Shown here one piece after another: positions 1 through 9,113 of a stretch of DNA of 64,000 nt (positions are counted from its first letter, which is position 1; each line of letters starts with the position of its first letter). The stretch spans positions 17,855-81,854 of the forward strand of contig JAEYSM010000022.1 in the NCBI GenBank assembly GCA_023434665.1, read 5' to 3'. The position numbers and the translations under genes are program-made. Below the pieces are notes generated by a model that was not told where the DNA came from, searched no databases, and saw only the letters and a program-made list of their open reading frames with translations. The DNA is from Bacteroidota bacterium. Lineage in GTDB: Bacteria; Bacteroidota; Bacteroidia; Bacteroidales; Lentimicrobiaceae.

Positions 1-1
1 C

Positions 2-886
2 ATCAGATCATTAATAGCAATGGGAAATGATTGGCTTGAAGGTAAAAAACTCGATTCGCTGAAAGTGCTTGGTACTGTGGGTGAGCCCATTAATGAAGCA
101 GCCTGGCATTGGTATCATGATCACATAGGAAAGAGCCGTTGCCCTATTGTAGATACATGGTGGCAGACTGAGAACGGAGGGATTATGATTAGTCCAATGG
201 CCGGCATAACTCCTACAAAACCAGCGTATGCCACCTTGCCTTTAATGGGAGTGCAGCCCGAAATTGTAGATGAAAATGGAAAAATCCTTCATGGTAATAG
301 TGTTGAAGGCAACTTGTGTATAAGATTTCCATGGCCAGGAATGGCCAGAACAATTTGGGGCGATCACGAACGGTTTATAAGAAATTATTTCAGCTCATTT
401 CCAAATATGTATTTCACGGGAGATGGGGCTAAAAGAGACGAAGACGGTTATTATCGCATTCTTGGAAGAGTTGATGATGTAATAAATGTATCAGGACACA
501 GATTAGGGACTGCAGAAATTGAAAATGCCATCAATGAGCACCCACTGATTGATGAATCAGCTGTTGTAGGTTATCCGCATCCTATAAAAGGACAGGGAAT
601 TTATGCTTATGTTGTTTGCCCACATTTTAGTACAGGCGGTGAAGAAGGAATCCGAAATTCAGTTATAATGGCGGTGGCCGATATGATCGGTCCTTTTGCC
701 AAACCTGATAAGATTCAATTTGTTACCGGTCTTCCCAAAACTCGCTCAGGTAAGATAATGAGGCGCATCCTTATGAAAATAGCTGAAGGAAAAACCTCTG
801 ACTTTGGAGATACAACTACCTTGTTAAACCCTGAAATTGTGGATGAAATTATTGATGGAGCTTCTCTACATACTGAAAAAGCATAA
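2..886 (+). CDS. acs: Acetyl-CoA synthetase, C-terminal part (5' end outside window)
   Basis: Acs converts acetate, ATP and CoA to acetyl-CoA in the cytoplasm. The frame is already open at base 2, so the gene is cut by the window edge; an ATG at 20 is internal. About 294 residues remain of a protein usually near 650. Visible family motifs are DTWWQTENGG in the adenylate-forming core, YFTGDGAKRDEDGYY and GRVDDVINVSGHRLGTAEIE in the hinge and C-terminal lid, and the PKTRSGKIMRR segment that carries the catalytic lysine, which is the acetylation target in known Acs enzymes. It ends with TAA. Acetate activation fits the acyl-CoA metabolism elsewhere in the window. Confidence 0.95.
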   Translation: MRSLIAMGNDWLEGKKLDSLKVLGTVGEPINEAAWHWYHDHIGKSRCPIVDTWWQTENGGIMISPMAGITPTKPAYATLPLMGVQPEIVDENGKILHGNSVEGNLCIRFPWPGMARTIWGDHERFIRNYFSSFPNMYFTGDGAKRDEDGYYRILGRVDDVINVSGHRLGTAEIENAINEHPLIDESAVVGYPHPIKGQGIYAYVVCPHFSTGGEEGIRNSVIMAVADMIGPFAKPDKIQFVTGLPKTRSGKIMRRILMKIAEGKTSDFGDTTTLLNPEIVDEIIDGASLHTEKA

Positions 887-1009
887 TTTCCAAAAATGCT
901 TTTCCCAAAATGCTGAATAAGATTATGATAATTATTTTTCAAATGATGTAACGATTTTGCTCTTCGTGTGTTTATGTGAAACTTTTAATCTTGATGTACT
1001 ATAATGTGC

Positions 1010-1017
1010 TAATTTTG
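1010..1017 (+). promoter_or_regulatory. Bacteroidota -7 box upstream of the porin gene
   Basis: TAATTTTG matches the TAnnTTTG consensus of Bacteroidota housekeeping promoters and lies 24 bases before the ATG at 1042. A TTG at 991-993 could be part of the -33 element, although the spacing is shorter than usual. Transcription from here is inferred. Confidence 0.5.
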
Positions 1018-1041
1018 TAGCCTGATAATCAATTAATTCAC

Positions 1042-2262
1042 ATGAAACATTGCAATTCTTTACTTATAATATTAGTTCTTTTTATATTTCAGCATACTTC
1101 CTCCTCAGCATTTACAAATAATAACAGACATTCAATCGACAGCATCAATAAAGCAATTGATACCCTCGAAAAGGAAAAAATAGTATTGTTCAATCTTTCG
1201 TACTTAGGTGATGTTTCTGGTAACCTTTCAGGTGGTATTCAAACCGGTTTTGCTTATATGGGCATGGCTAATCTGATGATTGAAACTGATCTTGAAAAAG
1301 CCCGTCTTATTAAAGGAGGTAAAATATTCCTCAATGCTGCTAACATTCACGCAACCAGATCACTTACAGAACTCACAGGGGATATACAGGTTAGCTCAAA
1401 TATTGATGCAGGCAATCATACCTATCTTCAGGAATTATGGTATAAACAGGTTCTTGGCAATCTGGAACTCACATTCGGATTACAGGATCTGAATGTTGAA
1501 TTTGCCTGTTCTGACCATGGAGGTTCTTATATCAACAGTTCGTTTGGAATTTTACCGACCATTTCCCTGAATACCAGTGCACCTATTTTCCCGCTTACAA
1601 CATTGGGATTTACAGCTAAATGGAACATTACCGACAAATTAACATGGCTGGGCACCATACATGATGGAAGTGCCACAGATTTTGAAGATAATCCATATAA
1701 TCTTAAATGGCACCTGAAAAAGACCGACCACTTATTAACAGTTACTGAAATTCAGTTTCATAATAATCTGGAAAATTTACCCGGTTCATATAAAGTGGGA
1801 GCTTTCATGACCAACCATTTAAGAAAGCAATCGCCAGAGGATGTTTTGGCTGACACCTTTAATGTCGCAACTCATGGATTTTATTTCCATGCAGATCAAA
1901 ATTTCTGGAGTTCAGGTAATAAAAGTGCCGGCTTGTTTTCACAAGTCGGATATACACCTGTTGAGACCAGTGTATCAGACTATTACATAAGTTTGGGATT
2001 GAACTATAATGGCTTATTTACTAAATCGGGTAATGATATTTTAGGAATAGCTGTAGGATACACACATTTTACGCATTTTGAAGATACGCATCAATCCCCC
2101 AGACTAAAGCCTGAAACTGTAATTGAACTTACTTATCAGTATCAGGTTAATGATTTTTTCTTTATTCAACCTGATCTTCAATATATAATAAATCCTGCAG
2201 GAACGGGTGCTAACCTTGAGTCCGCATTTGTAGGTATTCTCAGGTTGGGCGTTAGTTTGTAA
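1042..2262 (+). CDS. OprB-like carbohydrate-selective porin
   Basis: A 406-residue outer-membrane protein. A signal peptide is visible at the N-terminus (hydrophobic stretch to about residue 23), followed by alternating short strands rich in aromatic residues and glycine, and the chain ends in a strand closing with leucine. The C-terminal part, with TYQYQVNDFFFIQPDLQYI followed by NPAGTG, is typical of the OprB family of sugar-selective porins. It probably forms a passive channel for sugars or other small solutes. It stands alone between acs and hemH, so no substrate can be read from context. The family call rests on the C-terminal motif and overall composition. Confidence 0.75.
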   Translation: MKHCNSLLIILVLFIFQHTSSSAFTNNNRHSIDSINKAIDTLEKEKIVLFNLSYLGDVSGNLSGGIQTGFAYMGMANLMIETDLEKARLIKGGKIFLNAANIHATRSLTELTGDIQVSSNIDAGNHTYLQELWYKQVLGNLELTFGLQDLNVEFACSDHGGSYINSSFGILPTISLNTSAPIFPLTTLGFTAKWNITDKLTWLGTIHDGSATDFEDNPYNLKWHLKKTDHLLTVTEIQFHNNLENLPGSYKVGAFMTNHLRKQSPEDVLADTFNVATHGFYFHADQNFWSSGNKSAGLFSQVGYTPVETSVSDYYISLGLNYNGLFTKSGNDILGIAVGYTHFTHFEDTHQSPRLKPETVIELTYQYQVNDFFFIQPDLQYIINPAGTGANLESAFVGILRLGVSL

Positions 2263-2309
2263 GTACAAGCTATTGGTTCGCCCAATCTTTAAATTTCGTT
2301 TATTTGCTT

Positions 2310-3317
2310 ATGATCGCTGTAATTCTAGTGAATACAGGCACACCTGATAGTCCTGAAGTTAAAGATGTAAAACGATATCTACGTCAATTCCTGGGAGATA
2401 AGAAAGTTATCAATCAACCCTGGTTATGGCGAAAGATATTAGTAAACCTGATAATAGCTCCTGTCAGGGGTCCTAAATCTGCCAGATTGTACAAATCCAT
2501 TTGGACCGATGAAGGTTCTCCACTTCTGGTTAATGCAAATAAATTTACAAATGCTCTTCAAAAGGAATTGGGAACTGGTTTCAGGACATACACAGCCATG
2601 CGATACCAAAATCCCTCAATGAGTGAAGTGGTCAGACGAGTTATTGAGACTGAAGGTCTTAAAAAGATTGTGCTTGTTCCTATGTATCCACAATTCGCTG
2701 ACTCAACAACCGGGACAATAGTTGCTGAATTTGAGCGTCTTGTAAAAAGATATAAAATCAAAGTTCCAGTAAAGATTTGTGGACAATTTTTTCAAAATCA
2801 CGGGTTCATTAAAGCATTCACATATAAGCTTTTGGCTACAAGAAAGCCATTTCATGAACACATTATTTTCTCCTATCATGGATTACCGGTTAAGCAAACT
2901 GAGCGAATGCACCCTGGCTATACATGCAATGAAGCAAATTGTAGGTATGAATATAATGAGCGTAATGCTAAATGCTATTACGCTGCATGCTTTGCCACTA
3001 CAAGATTGATAGCGCATGAGATAGGTCTTACGGAGAATGATTACACGGTATCATTCCAGTCCCGCTTAGGCATGAACTGGCTGAAACCATACACTGATGC
3101 CATCATAGAGGAAAAGGCCCTTAAAGGGCTTAAAAATATGCTTATAATTAGTCCGGCCTTCGTTGCTGATTGTTTGGAAACAATTCATGAACTAGGAGTG
3201 GAGTACGATCATTTGTACAGGGAACATGGGGGACAAAAGCTACAAATGGTAGAAAGCCTGAATGATGACAGTTCATGGGTAAGTACTATGGCAGAAATAG
3301 TCACCAACGAGTTATAA
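2310..3317 (+). CDS. hemH: Ferrochelatase
   Basis: HemH inserts Fe2+ into the porphyrin ring in the last step of heme synthesis. The protein (335 residues) begins AVILVNTGTPDSP, the standard N-terminus. The metal-binding histidine lies in FSYHGLP (about His190) and the conserved glutamate in CLETIHELG (about Glu290). I chose the ATG at 2310 over a TTG two codons upstream because it places the conserved start at the terminus. Several cysteines (TCNEANC, AKCYYAAC) lie in the middle of the chain; whether they bind a cluster cannot be judged here. The gene is convergent with hemY and their 3' ends overlap by 17 bases. Confidence 0.93.
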   Translation: MIAVILVNTGTPDSPEVKDVKRYLRQFLGDKKVINQPWLWRKILVNLIIAPVRGPKSARLYKSIWTDEGSPLLVNANKFTNALQKELGTGFRTYTAMRYQNPSMSEVVRRVIETEGLKKIVLVPMYPQFADSTTGTIVAEFERLVKRYKIKVPVKICGQFFQNHGFIKAFTYKLLATRKPFHEHIIFSYHGLPVKQTERMHPGYTCNEANCRYEYNERNAKCYYAACFATTRLIAHEIGLTENDYTVSFQSRLGMNWLKPYTDAIIEEKALKGLKNMLIISPAFVADCLETIHELGVEYDHLYREHGGQKLQMVESLNDDSSWVSTMAEIVTNEL

Positions 3318-4749
3318 TCATTGTAGCCATTTCCCTGCCCTGTTTTATTCTATCGCTCATGCCAATACCATTCTTCATATTACCACCTATAATCAACCCT
3401 GGGTAAAGTCTCTGAGTCATTTCAGCGGCTTTTAATCTATCTCCGGTTGAGAGACCGTATTGTGGTATGGCATGTGAATAGCGGGTGATCTTCAAAAGGT
3501 CAGGTTTAAATTCACTTATGCCTGTCATAGATTTGAGTTCCTTTTCAAGTATTGCCGTTATAAAATCATCTGTCCAGTCGTAAACTTCCGGCTTACGGAA
3601 ACCGCCCATAAAAACAGATAATAAGGCACCACTTTCAGGTGCGCGATCTGACAAGAAAGAGGAGAGAAAGAGGATTCCCAGGATATCCCGGTTTTCTTTG
3701 AAAGGGACTAGTCCTCCAAATGCATCAAGCTGTATGCCATCCCACTTTTTAAAACCTATGGTTGCTTGCACCACTTTAGCATATTCAAGATTGCTGAGCG
3801 ATTGCATTTGCAGTTTATCGACAAATGGAAGCAAAGAGGGAAACTCATGCGAACCGGTTGATATGATAACATACTGTGAATCAATGCGAACAGGTTCATT
3901 GTTCAGTAGACCGGTTGTTGAATATCTGATTGAGACCGGGGGTGTTTCTTGATAATAATCAGAATCGGAATGCAAATCATTACCTATTTGATCTGACTTC
4001 AGATTTTCAGGATTTACAGCCACATTCAAAAAGTTTAACAAAATCCTATCCATTCCGATGCTTGAGACAAGCGAATTGATTAGATTGCTTAAGCCACCTT
4101 TAACGGAGAACACTTGTCCGGTTGCCATAGCTGCCCTTTGGTCCTTCTTCTGAAAGCCTTTTTTGATTGCACCTCCAATGAAACTTCCGTAATTTTGTTC
4201 AAGGTTGTAAAGTTTAGGCAGTGCATGACGAGTAATAAGATAGGAGGGGTCGCCTGAATAAATTCCCAGAATAAAAGGATCCACAGCATAATCCAAGAAA
4301 CTCTTACCCATTCGCCTTAAGACCAGATTGGCCAAGGTTTCATCGGGGTTAGTCCCTCGTTTTCTGAAAGGTTCCCCAAGCAACCTGAACTTGTCTCTTG
4401 TAGTAAAAAGTGGTGTCCTGATTCCGCTACCCAGACCTGAAGGAAGGGCTTCCCACTTATCCTTTTTCCAGATCCATCTCTTTTTAGCTTTTTCATTGGC
4501 TATTTCCAATTGGCAACCAGTATCCAATTCATTGATTAGTTCCTGTGTTTCAGGCTGAGAGAGAACTCCTGTATTAGGCCCGGTTTCGTAAATGAATCCA
4601 TTTTCTCTCATAGTTTGAATAACTCCTCCAACCTTCCCGCTTTTTTCAACGACTATTGCATCAATTCCACTTTTCTTCAAATAATAGGCGGTAGTAAGGC
4701 CAGTGATCCCAGCCCCAATAATTACCACCTTTGTATTAATTGTTTTCAT
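3301..4749 (-). CDS. hemY: Protoporphyrinogen oxidase, HemY type
   Basis: This FAD enzyme oxidises protoporphyrinogen (or coproporphyrinogen) to the porphyrin using oxygen, the step before ferrochelatase. The 482-residue protein opens with the dinucleotide-binding motif GAGITG (residues 12-17) and a following EKSGKVGGVIQT segment, both typical of HemY/PPOX amine-oxidase-fold proteins. The C-terminal GLIIGGNMKNGIGMSDRI segment closes the FAD site. Length fits the family. Convergent overlap with hemH pairs the two last steps of heme synthesis. An oxygen-dependent enzyme suggests at least microaerobic life, unless an alternative exists elsewhere. Confidence 0.9.
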   Translation of the reverse strand: MKTINTKVVIIGAGITGLTTAYYLKKSGIDAIVVEKSGKVGGVIQTMRENGFIYETGPNTGVLSQPETQELINELDTGCQLEIANEKAKKRWIWKKDKWEALPSGLGSGIRTPLFTTRDKFRLLGEPFRKRGTNPDETLANLVLRRMGKSFLDYAVDPFILGIYSGDPSYLITRHALPKLYNLEQNYGSFIGGAIKKGFQKKDQRAAMATGQVFSVKGGLSNLINSLVSSIGMDRILLNFLNVAVNPENLKSDQIGNDLHSDSDYYQETPPVSIRYSTTGLLNNEPVRIDSQYVIISTGSHEFPSLLPFVDKLQMQSLSNLEYAKVVQATIGFKKWDGIQLDAFGGLVPFKENRDILGILFLSSFLSDRAPESGALLSVFMGGFRKPEVYDWTDDFITAILEKELKSMTGISEFKPDLLKITRYSHAIPQYGLSTGDRLKAAEMTQRLYPGLIIGGNMKNGIGMSDRIKQGREMATMIITRW

Positions 4750-4796
4750 TTTATTTTTAGTAATACTTTCTACAGCTTAATGCTGCTTAAAGCGAT

Positions 4797-6035
4797 TTAC
4801 ACCTGATTTTCCTTTTTCTTTTTCACTGAAATTTTGATGGTTCCTGCTAATTTTTCTCTATATAGCACAGGTATACTAAGAATTACAAGGCAAGCAAGAA
4901 TGGTTTCAATGATAAATAAGCCATGATATCCCATAATATCAGCTAAACCACCACTGATTATGGTTATTATTAGTCCGCTAAGGTGAGTAATGACAATCTG
5001 AAGAGTGAAATCGGTACCCTCTCTACCATGTCTGACAACATCCATTGAAATGGTAAAAACCGCTACTGATGACATTCCATATGAAACCCATAAGAGCATA
5101 ACTGCAATGTAAATAGATACTATGGTTGTATTACCGCTCAGCATCCATATAAAAAACAGAGTAGTTAATAAGTTTAAAAAGGCAAACAGATACAAACTGT
5201 TTCTTCGTCCTATTGCTCTGATTATAAAGCCGGCAGCTACTGAGCTCACCACTGCTCCTGCTGTACCGTAAATTCCGGAAATCATGCCGATTTCTTTAAC
5301 GTTAAAGCCCTGATCTACTAAAAATGGTTTCATCAATGCCAGAATGCCTGTTATCCCCGAGTAGAAGATAAACAATAGGACAACCCTTCTGATAATTCCT
5401 TTTTGCCTGAAGAACAGTCCGATATCTTTCAGACTAGCAAGATCTTTATGCATCTCAGGATCGCTTATTACTTCAGGTGCTCTGTGTTTGTATAATCTCA
5501 ATGGAATTAAAGCAATGATGACAAAACCTGCCAATGACATCAGAAGACCATTCCATCCGAAGTTATGATACACTATCAGCAGAAGTCCACTTCCCACCAT
5601 GGTACCTAAAAAAGAGCCGGCTGATTGCATGCTATTGCCCAAACTTCGCTCCTTCTTATTCAGAATCCTTATAGCAAAAGCATCGGTGGCAATATCCTGA
5701 GTGGCTGATGCGGTAATAGCTATCAAAATTAACACGATAATGAGTTGAAAATCAAACCTGAGGTCGAAGAAACCAATACTCAGTATAGCCAAAGCATAGA
5801 TAATTTCAGATGAAAATATCCATCGCTTATAATTATTTATTGAATTACTGTATCTGTCAACTACAGGTGCCCATAGAAATTTGAATATCCATGGCAGTTT
5901 TATTAATTGCAATAATCCTATCATTGTCAATGAGTAATTTTCCTGCCTCATTATTACCGGTATAATGGAGGTAAAAAAACTCATCGGTATTGATTGAGCC
6001 AGATATAAACTTAGTAGTGTTGAATACTTTTTCAT
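4797..6035 (-). CDS. MFS permease of the PAT/AmpG-like group
   Basis: A 412-residue inner-membrane protein with about twelve hydrophobic segments. The N-terminal LYLAQSIPMSFF and LLQLIKLPWIFKFLWAPVVDRY segments are typical of the PAT family, which holds AmpG muropeptide permeases and the RhtX/FptX siderophore transporters. The start is set at the ATG at 6035; an in-frame TTG 21 bases upstream adds a non-conserved extension. It lies downstream of, and in the same direction as, a TonB-dependent receptor, with 110 bases between them. That pairing favours uptake of a chelate or other large solute over muropeptide recycling, but the substrate is unknown. Confidence 0.75.
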   Translation of the reverse strand: MKKYSTLLSLYLAQSIPMSFFTSIIPVIMRQENYSLTMIGLLQLIKLPWIFKFLWAPVVDRYSNSINNYKRWIFSSEIIYALAILSIGFFDLRFDFQLIIVLILIAITASATQDIATDAFAIRILNKKERSLGNSMQSAGSFLGTMVGSGLLLIVYHNFGWNGLLMSLAGFVIIALIPLRLYKHRAPEVISDPEMHKDLASLKDIGLFFRQKGIIRRVVLLFIFYSGITGILALMKPFLVDQGFNVKEIGMISGIYGTAGAVVSSVAAGFIIRAIGRRNSLYLFAFLNLLTTLFFIWMLSGNTTIVSIYIAVMLLWVSYGMSSVAVFTISMDVVRHGREGTDFTLQIVITHLSGLIITIISGGLADIMGYHGLFIIETILACLVILSIPVLYREKLAGTIKISVKKKKENQV

Positions 6036-6165
6036 TTTAACCGAATAGATTATCAACTCAAATCAATTATTTTGCTTTTATCCACCAAATGAAAGACTCA
6101 CTGGATCTTACTGACGACAGTCTCCCGGATTCAAAGACTTCTGCCAGCATGCCTAATTAAAATCT

Positions 6166-8286
6166 TTAGAATTTGACAATTAGGTTTGCTCCAAAATGAA
6201 ATGGCTTACCTATCTGGACGAAATTGTTACCCAAAGCAGAGAAGAAGAATGAAGTATATTCTTCATTCAGAATATTCTTAGCCCACAAATCGATTCTTCC
6301 GAACTTAGCTGAGTATGAAATCTTACCGTTTAGTAAACCATAAAAATCCTGAGATACTGAGTTTTCTTCATTCCAGTATATATCTCCCTGTCCCTGATAA
6401 CCGGCAAACAAAATTATTTTATTTAAACCCTGGTCATCCACATTAATTGACCAATCGGCTCCAACATGCAGTGTATTGCCTGGTGCATAAGGAATATAAT
6501 TACCACTTAAATCTAATACCGGTGTTCTTTGGTACTGGGTGAATTTAGCTTGTGTGTACCCGTAACTTGTATAGATAGATAAATTTCTGATTGGACGTGC
6601 AATAACCTCAACCTCAAATCCTTTGCTAACAGATTTCCCGGCATTTTTAAGCATCGATCCTTGACCGCTTGGAACTGGCTGATATATTTGCTGGTCTTTC
6701 CAATCGATGTAAAATGCGCTTATATTGGCCAGCAGTGCTTTTTGAAAAAAGAGAGTCTTAATTCCTCCTTCATAATTCCAACTATATTCAGGCTTAAAAC
6801 TTCTGTCTTCCTCACTTTCAAATGTTGTATTAAAACCTCCGGCTTTATAACCTTTAGCAATTGAAGTGTAGGTAGTAATATTGGGACTGATTTTATACGA
6901 CAAAGATGCCTTTGGTAAGATTTCCGAATATGTAACGTTCCCTTCGGAATCATCGAGTGTTGTTTGGTTACCTACTATAAATGAATTAAATAAGTATCTT
7001 TGCGAAGCTTCTTCTACATCCACCCTTATTCCTGCTGTAATTGAAAGCCCCTGAGTAAACAAATCATTTACAGTTGATTCGCCAAAGTATGCGATTCCCC
7101 TGATTGTGTTATCATAATTTTTAACCATAGAAGTCTCACCAGGCAAATTAAAGGCTGCAATTCCATCCTGACCATAGGAAACTGAAACTTCATCATCAAA
7201 TAACTGTAAGAATCCAAATACTCCGGCAACCCAGGAAATCTTCCGACCAGCCTTACTTCTGAATGTAAACTCCTGAGCAATCATGTTTTGATTAGTATTC
7301 TGATTTGCAGTAAAAAGTGAAGCTGGAGTAAAATCCTGATCAATATTCTGATCATCGGTTAGGAACTGATGACTAGTAATAGACTGAAATAGGAAATCTT
7401 TACTTTCATAGTCAATAGTAAATGCATTGGAAACTATGGTTCTTTCATAAGAACTAAAGTAATCGTAATTAATTGGTGCAATATGGCCGGTTTCCATATT
7501 TATTCTGGCGTAAGGATAACCACCCTGATAACTGTGTTCAAAAGAGCTTGCAAACTGAATCTTGGTATAAGATGATAAATCACTGACAAACTTCACTCTT
7601 CCTCCGTAAACATTCTCTTTATCGATAGCTGTGTTTTCGAATTCGTTAGTATAGAAGCCACTATTACGGTTAAAGAAGGCCGACAATGAGATACCGGCTG
7701 ACTCACCTATAGGTTGTGCATGAGATGCATCTGCTCTGAAAAGGCCATAATTACCACCCGAGAGTGCTATTCTTGACTCTCTCATTTCAGTTGGATCTTT
7801 AGTAAAAATCTTAATCAATCCGCCCATAGTATTGCGTCCATAAGCAGTACCTTGTGGTCCTCTTAGAACTTCAACCCTTTCAATATCAGAAAATTCAAAA
7901 TCGAAAACAGATTTCTCAAAATAAGGTACATTATCAACATACAATCCAACTGAAGGAGAATTGATTCTTGATCCGATTCCTCTTATATAGACAGGAGAAG
8001 TGAGTCGTGATCCATAATCGGGCATGAAAAAATTAGGCACATATCCTCCCAGATTTTTTAAAGATGTGATCTCATGATTATTTAAATCGTTTGCCTTAAA
8101 TAAAGTAATAGAAGCAGGCAGATTCTTTATAATCACACTGTTCTCGCGAACTGATTTTACGACGACTTCATTGAGTTCAATTTGCTCCATCGGAATGGAA
8201 TCATAATCAGGAACCTGATATTGAGCTTTTATAGTTGATACATATAGGGCAAAAGCTGCTAAAACGAGTAAGAATTTCTTGTTCAT
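6166..8286 (-). CDS. TonB-dependent outer-membrane receptor
   Basis: A 706-residue receptor that would import a ligand across the outer membrane with energy from TonB. A signal peptide ends near residue 21. The plug domain follows (about residues 40-160), with the hallmark DIERVEVLRGPQGTAYGRNT, then a 22-strand-type barrel rich in aromatic residues. The last residue is phenylalanine (LIVKF), as expected for Bam-assembled barrels. It lacks the N-terminal carboxypeptidase-like domain of SusC proteins and no SusD gene is adjacent, so a polysaccharide system is unlikely. The plug resembles siderophore receptors such as the pesticin/yersiniabactin group. A PAT-type permease lies directly downstream. 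Confidence 0.88.
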   Translation of the reverse strand: MNKKFLLVLAAFALYVSTIKAQYQVPDYDSIPMEQIELNEVVVKSVRENSVIIKNLPASITLFKANDLNNHEITSLKNLGGYVPNFFMPDYGSRLTSPVYIRGIGSRINSPSVGLYVDNVPYFEKSVFDFEFSDIERVEVLRGPQGTAYGRNTMGGLIKIFTKDPTEMRESRIALSGGNYGLFRADASHAQPIGESAGISLSAFFNRNSGFYTNEFENTAIDKENVYGGRVKFVSDLSSYTKIQFASSFEHSYQGGYPYARINMETGHIAPINYDYFSSYERTIVSNAFTIDYESKDFLFQSITSHQFLTDDQNIDQDFTPASLFTANQNTNQNMIAQEFTFRSKAGRKISWVAGVFGFLQLFDDEVSVSYGQDGIAAFNLPGETSMVKNYDNTIRGIAYFGESTVNDLFTQGLSITAGIRVDVEEASQRYLFNSFIVGNQTTLDDSEGNVTYSEILPKASLSYKISPNITTYTSIAKGYKAGGFNTTFESEEDRSFKPEYSWNYEGGIKTLFFQKALLANISAFYIDWKDQQIYQPVPSGQGSMLKNAGKSVSKGFEVEVIARPIRNLSIYTSYGYTQAKFTQYQRTPVLDLSGNYIPYAPGNTLHVGADWSINVDDQGLNKIILFAGYQGQGDIYWNEENSVSQDFYGLLNGKISYSAKFGRIDLWAKNILNEEYTSFFFSALGNNFVQIGKPFHFGANLIVKF

Positions 8287-8413
8287 GGATAAATGTTTAT
8301 GAAAATTTTAACTGCCTGATTGTTCAGGTAGCAACACAAGTCGGTTAAAACACATTGTGAATGTATTTTCTACCGGCAAAAAAATAATTAGAAATAATTT
8401 CAGAAAAAGGGAT

Positions 8414-8785
8414 TCAGGCGGTAGGAGGACCTCTTGGAATAAGAGTACCAGCTTTAAACTGGATAATTAAAGTTTCGTTATCTGTAGGATAAAACTGATC
8501 AAGAGATAAAGGGTATTGAATTGACCTTGTATTTGTTTCATCAGAAATACTACATTGCCATTCGAACGTTAAGAAGTTCGAATTTTTCAAGGATTTGGTT
8601 ACTTTCCCGAAATCCTTTTTATTAACTGATGAATGTGTAAAACAACCAGGTATTAAATATTTGCCCCAGATTCTGTTTTGATGAAAGTTAACCAGGTTGC
8701 CAAGATAAAACCAGAAGATAGCAGATGCCCAAAGTATTATGAATACTTTTTCGACAAATTTTAATATGCGTGGCTTTCTATACAT
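8414..8785 (-). CDS. Hypothetical protein with one N-terminal membrane segment
   Basis: I do not recognise this 123-residue protein. A hydrophobic segment near residues 12-30 (VFIILWASAIFWFYLGNLV) follows a basic N-terminus, so it is probably anchored in the inner membrane with the rest outside. The C-terminal half is polar with several aromatic residues and no recognisable motif. The ATG at 8785 is preceded by an in-frame TTG. It lies upstream of the TonB-dependent receptor in the same direction, with a 127-base gap, so a link to it cannot be excluded. Confidence 0.5.
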   Translation of the reverse strand: MYRKPRILKFVEKVFIILWASAIFWFYLGNLVNFHQNRIWGKYLIPGCFTHSSVNKKDFGKVTKSLKNSNFLTFEWQCSISDETNTRSIQYPLSLDQFYPTDNETLIIQFKAGTLIPRGPPTA

Positions 8786-8973
8786 CAAGGAAATTCACCT
8801 GTTATTGCAAAAATGGTAAGTTTCTACAAATAAAAAGAATAAATGTTCTTTAGAAGCCATAATTTAAAAGCATTCTAAACAATGTAGTCTCCCATCATCA
8901 AAAGAGAGGGTAATTGTGTTTATCTATTTTGATCACATTAAATTCGATATATTTGAACGTATAATAAAAGTTT

Positions 8974-9093
8974 ATGAATAATTTTCTGAGAGCTTTAATT
9001 GCCGGTTATGGCGCTAAAAAACTAGGCGGAGGTTGTATATCCACCATCTTGATCTTTATTCTTTTATGGGTGCTGCTGGGTCAGTGTAGCTAA
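8974..9093 (+). CDS. Small membrane protein, 39 residues
   Basis: ATG at 8974 opens a frame of 39 codons ending with TAA. The N-terminal half is MNNFLRALIAGYGAKKLGGG, basic and glycine-rich. The second half is one strongly hydrophobic helix (ISTILIFILLWVLLG) ending in Gln-Cys-Ser. This lysine/glycine region followed by a single helix resembles small uncharacterised membrane proteins I recall from other Bacteroidota; that is memory, not a search. It is flanked by unrelated genes in the opposite direction, so it has its own transcript. No function is known to me. Confidence 0.6.
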   Translation: MNNFLRALIAGYGAKKLGGGCISTILIFILLWVLLGQCS

Positions 9094-9113
9094 ATCCGGC
9101 AATGGATTACTGA

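Noticed and set aside
890..913. Near direct repeat of CCAAAAATGCT after acs
   Set aside because: Two imperfect 12-base units in AT-rich DNA; no function suggested.
8315..8328. Small hairpin CCTGA-TTGT-TCAGG upstream of the TonB-dependent receptor, considered as a riboswitch part
   Set aside because: Only five pairs and no conserved cobalamin, heme or iron-response sequence around it.
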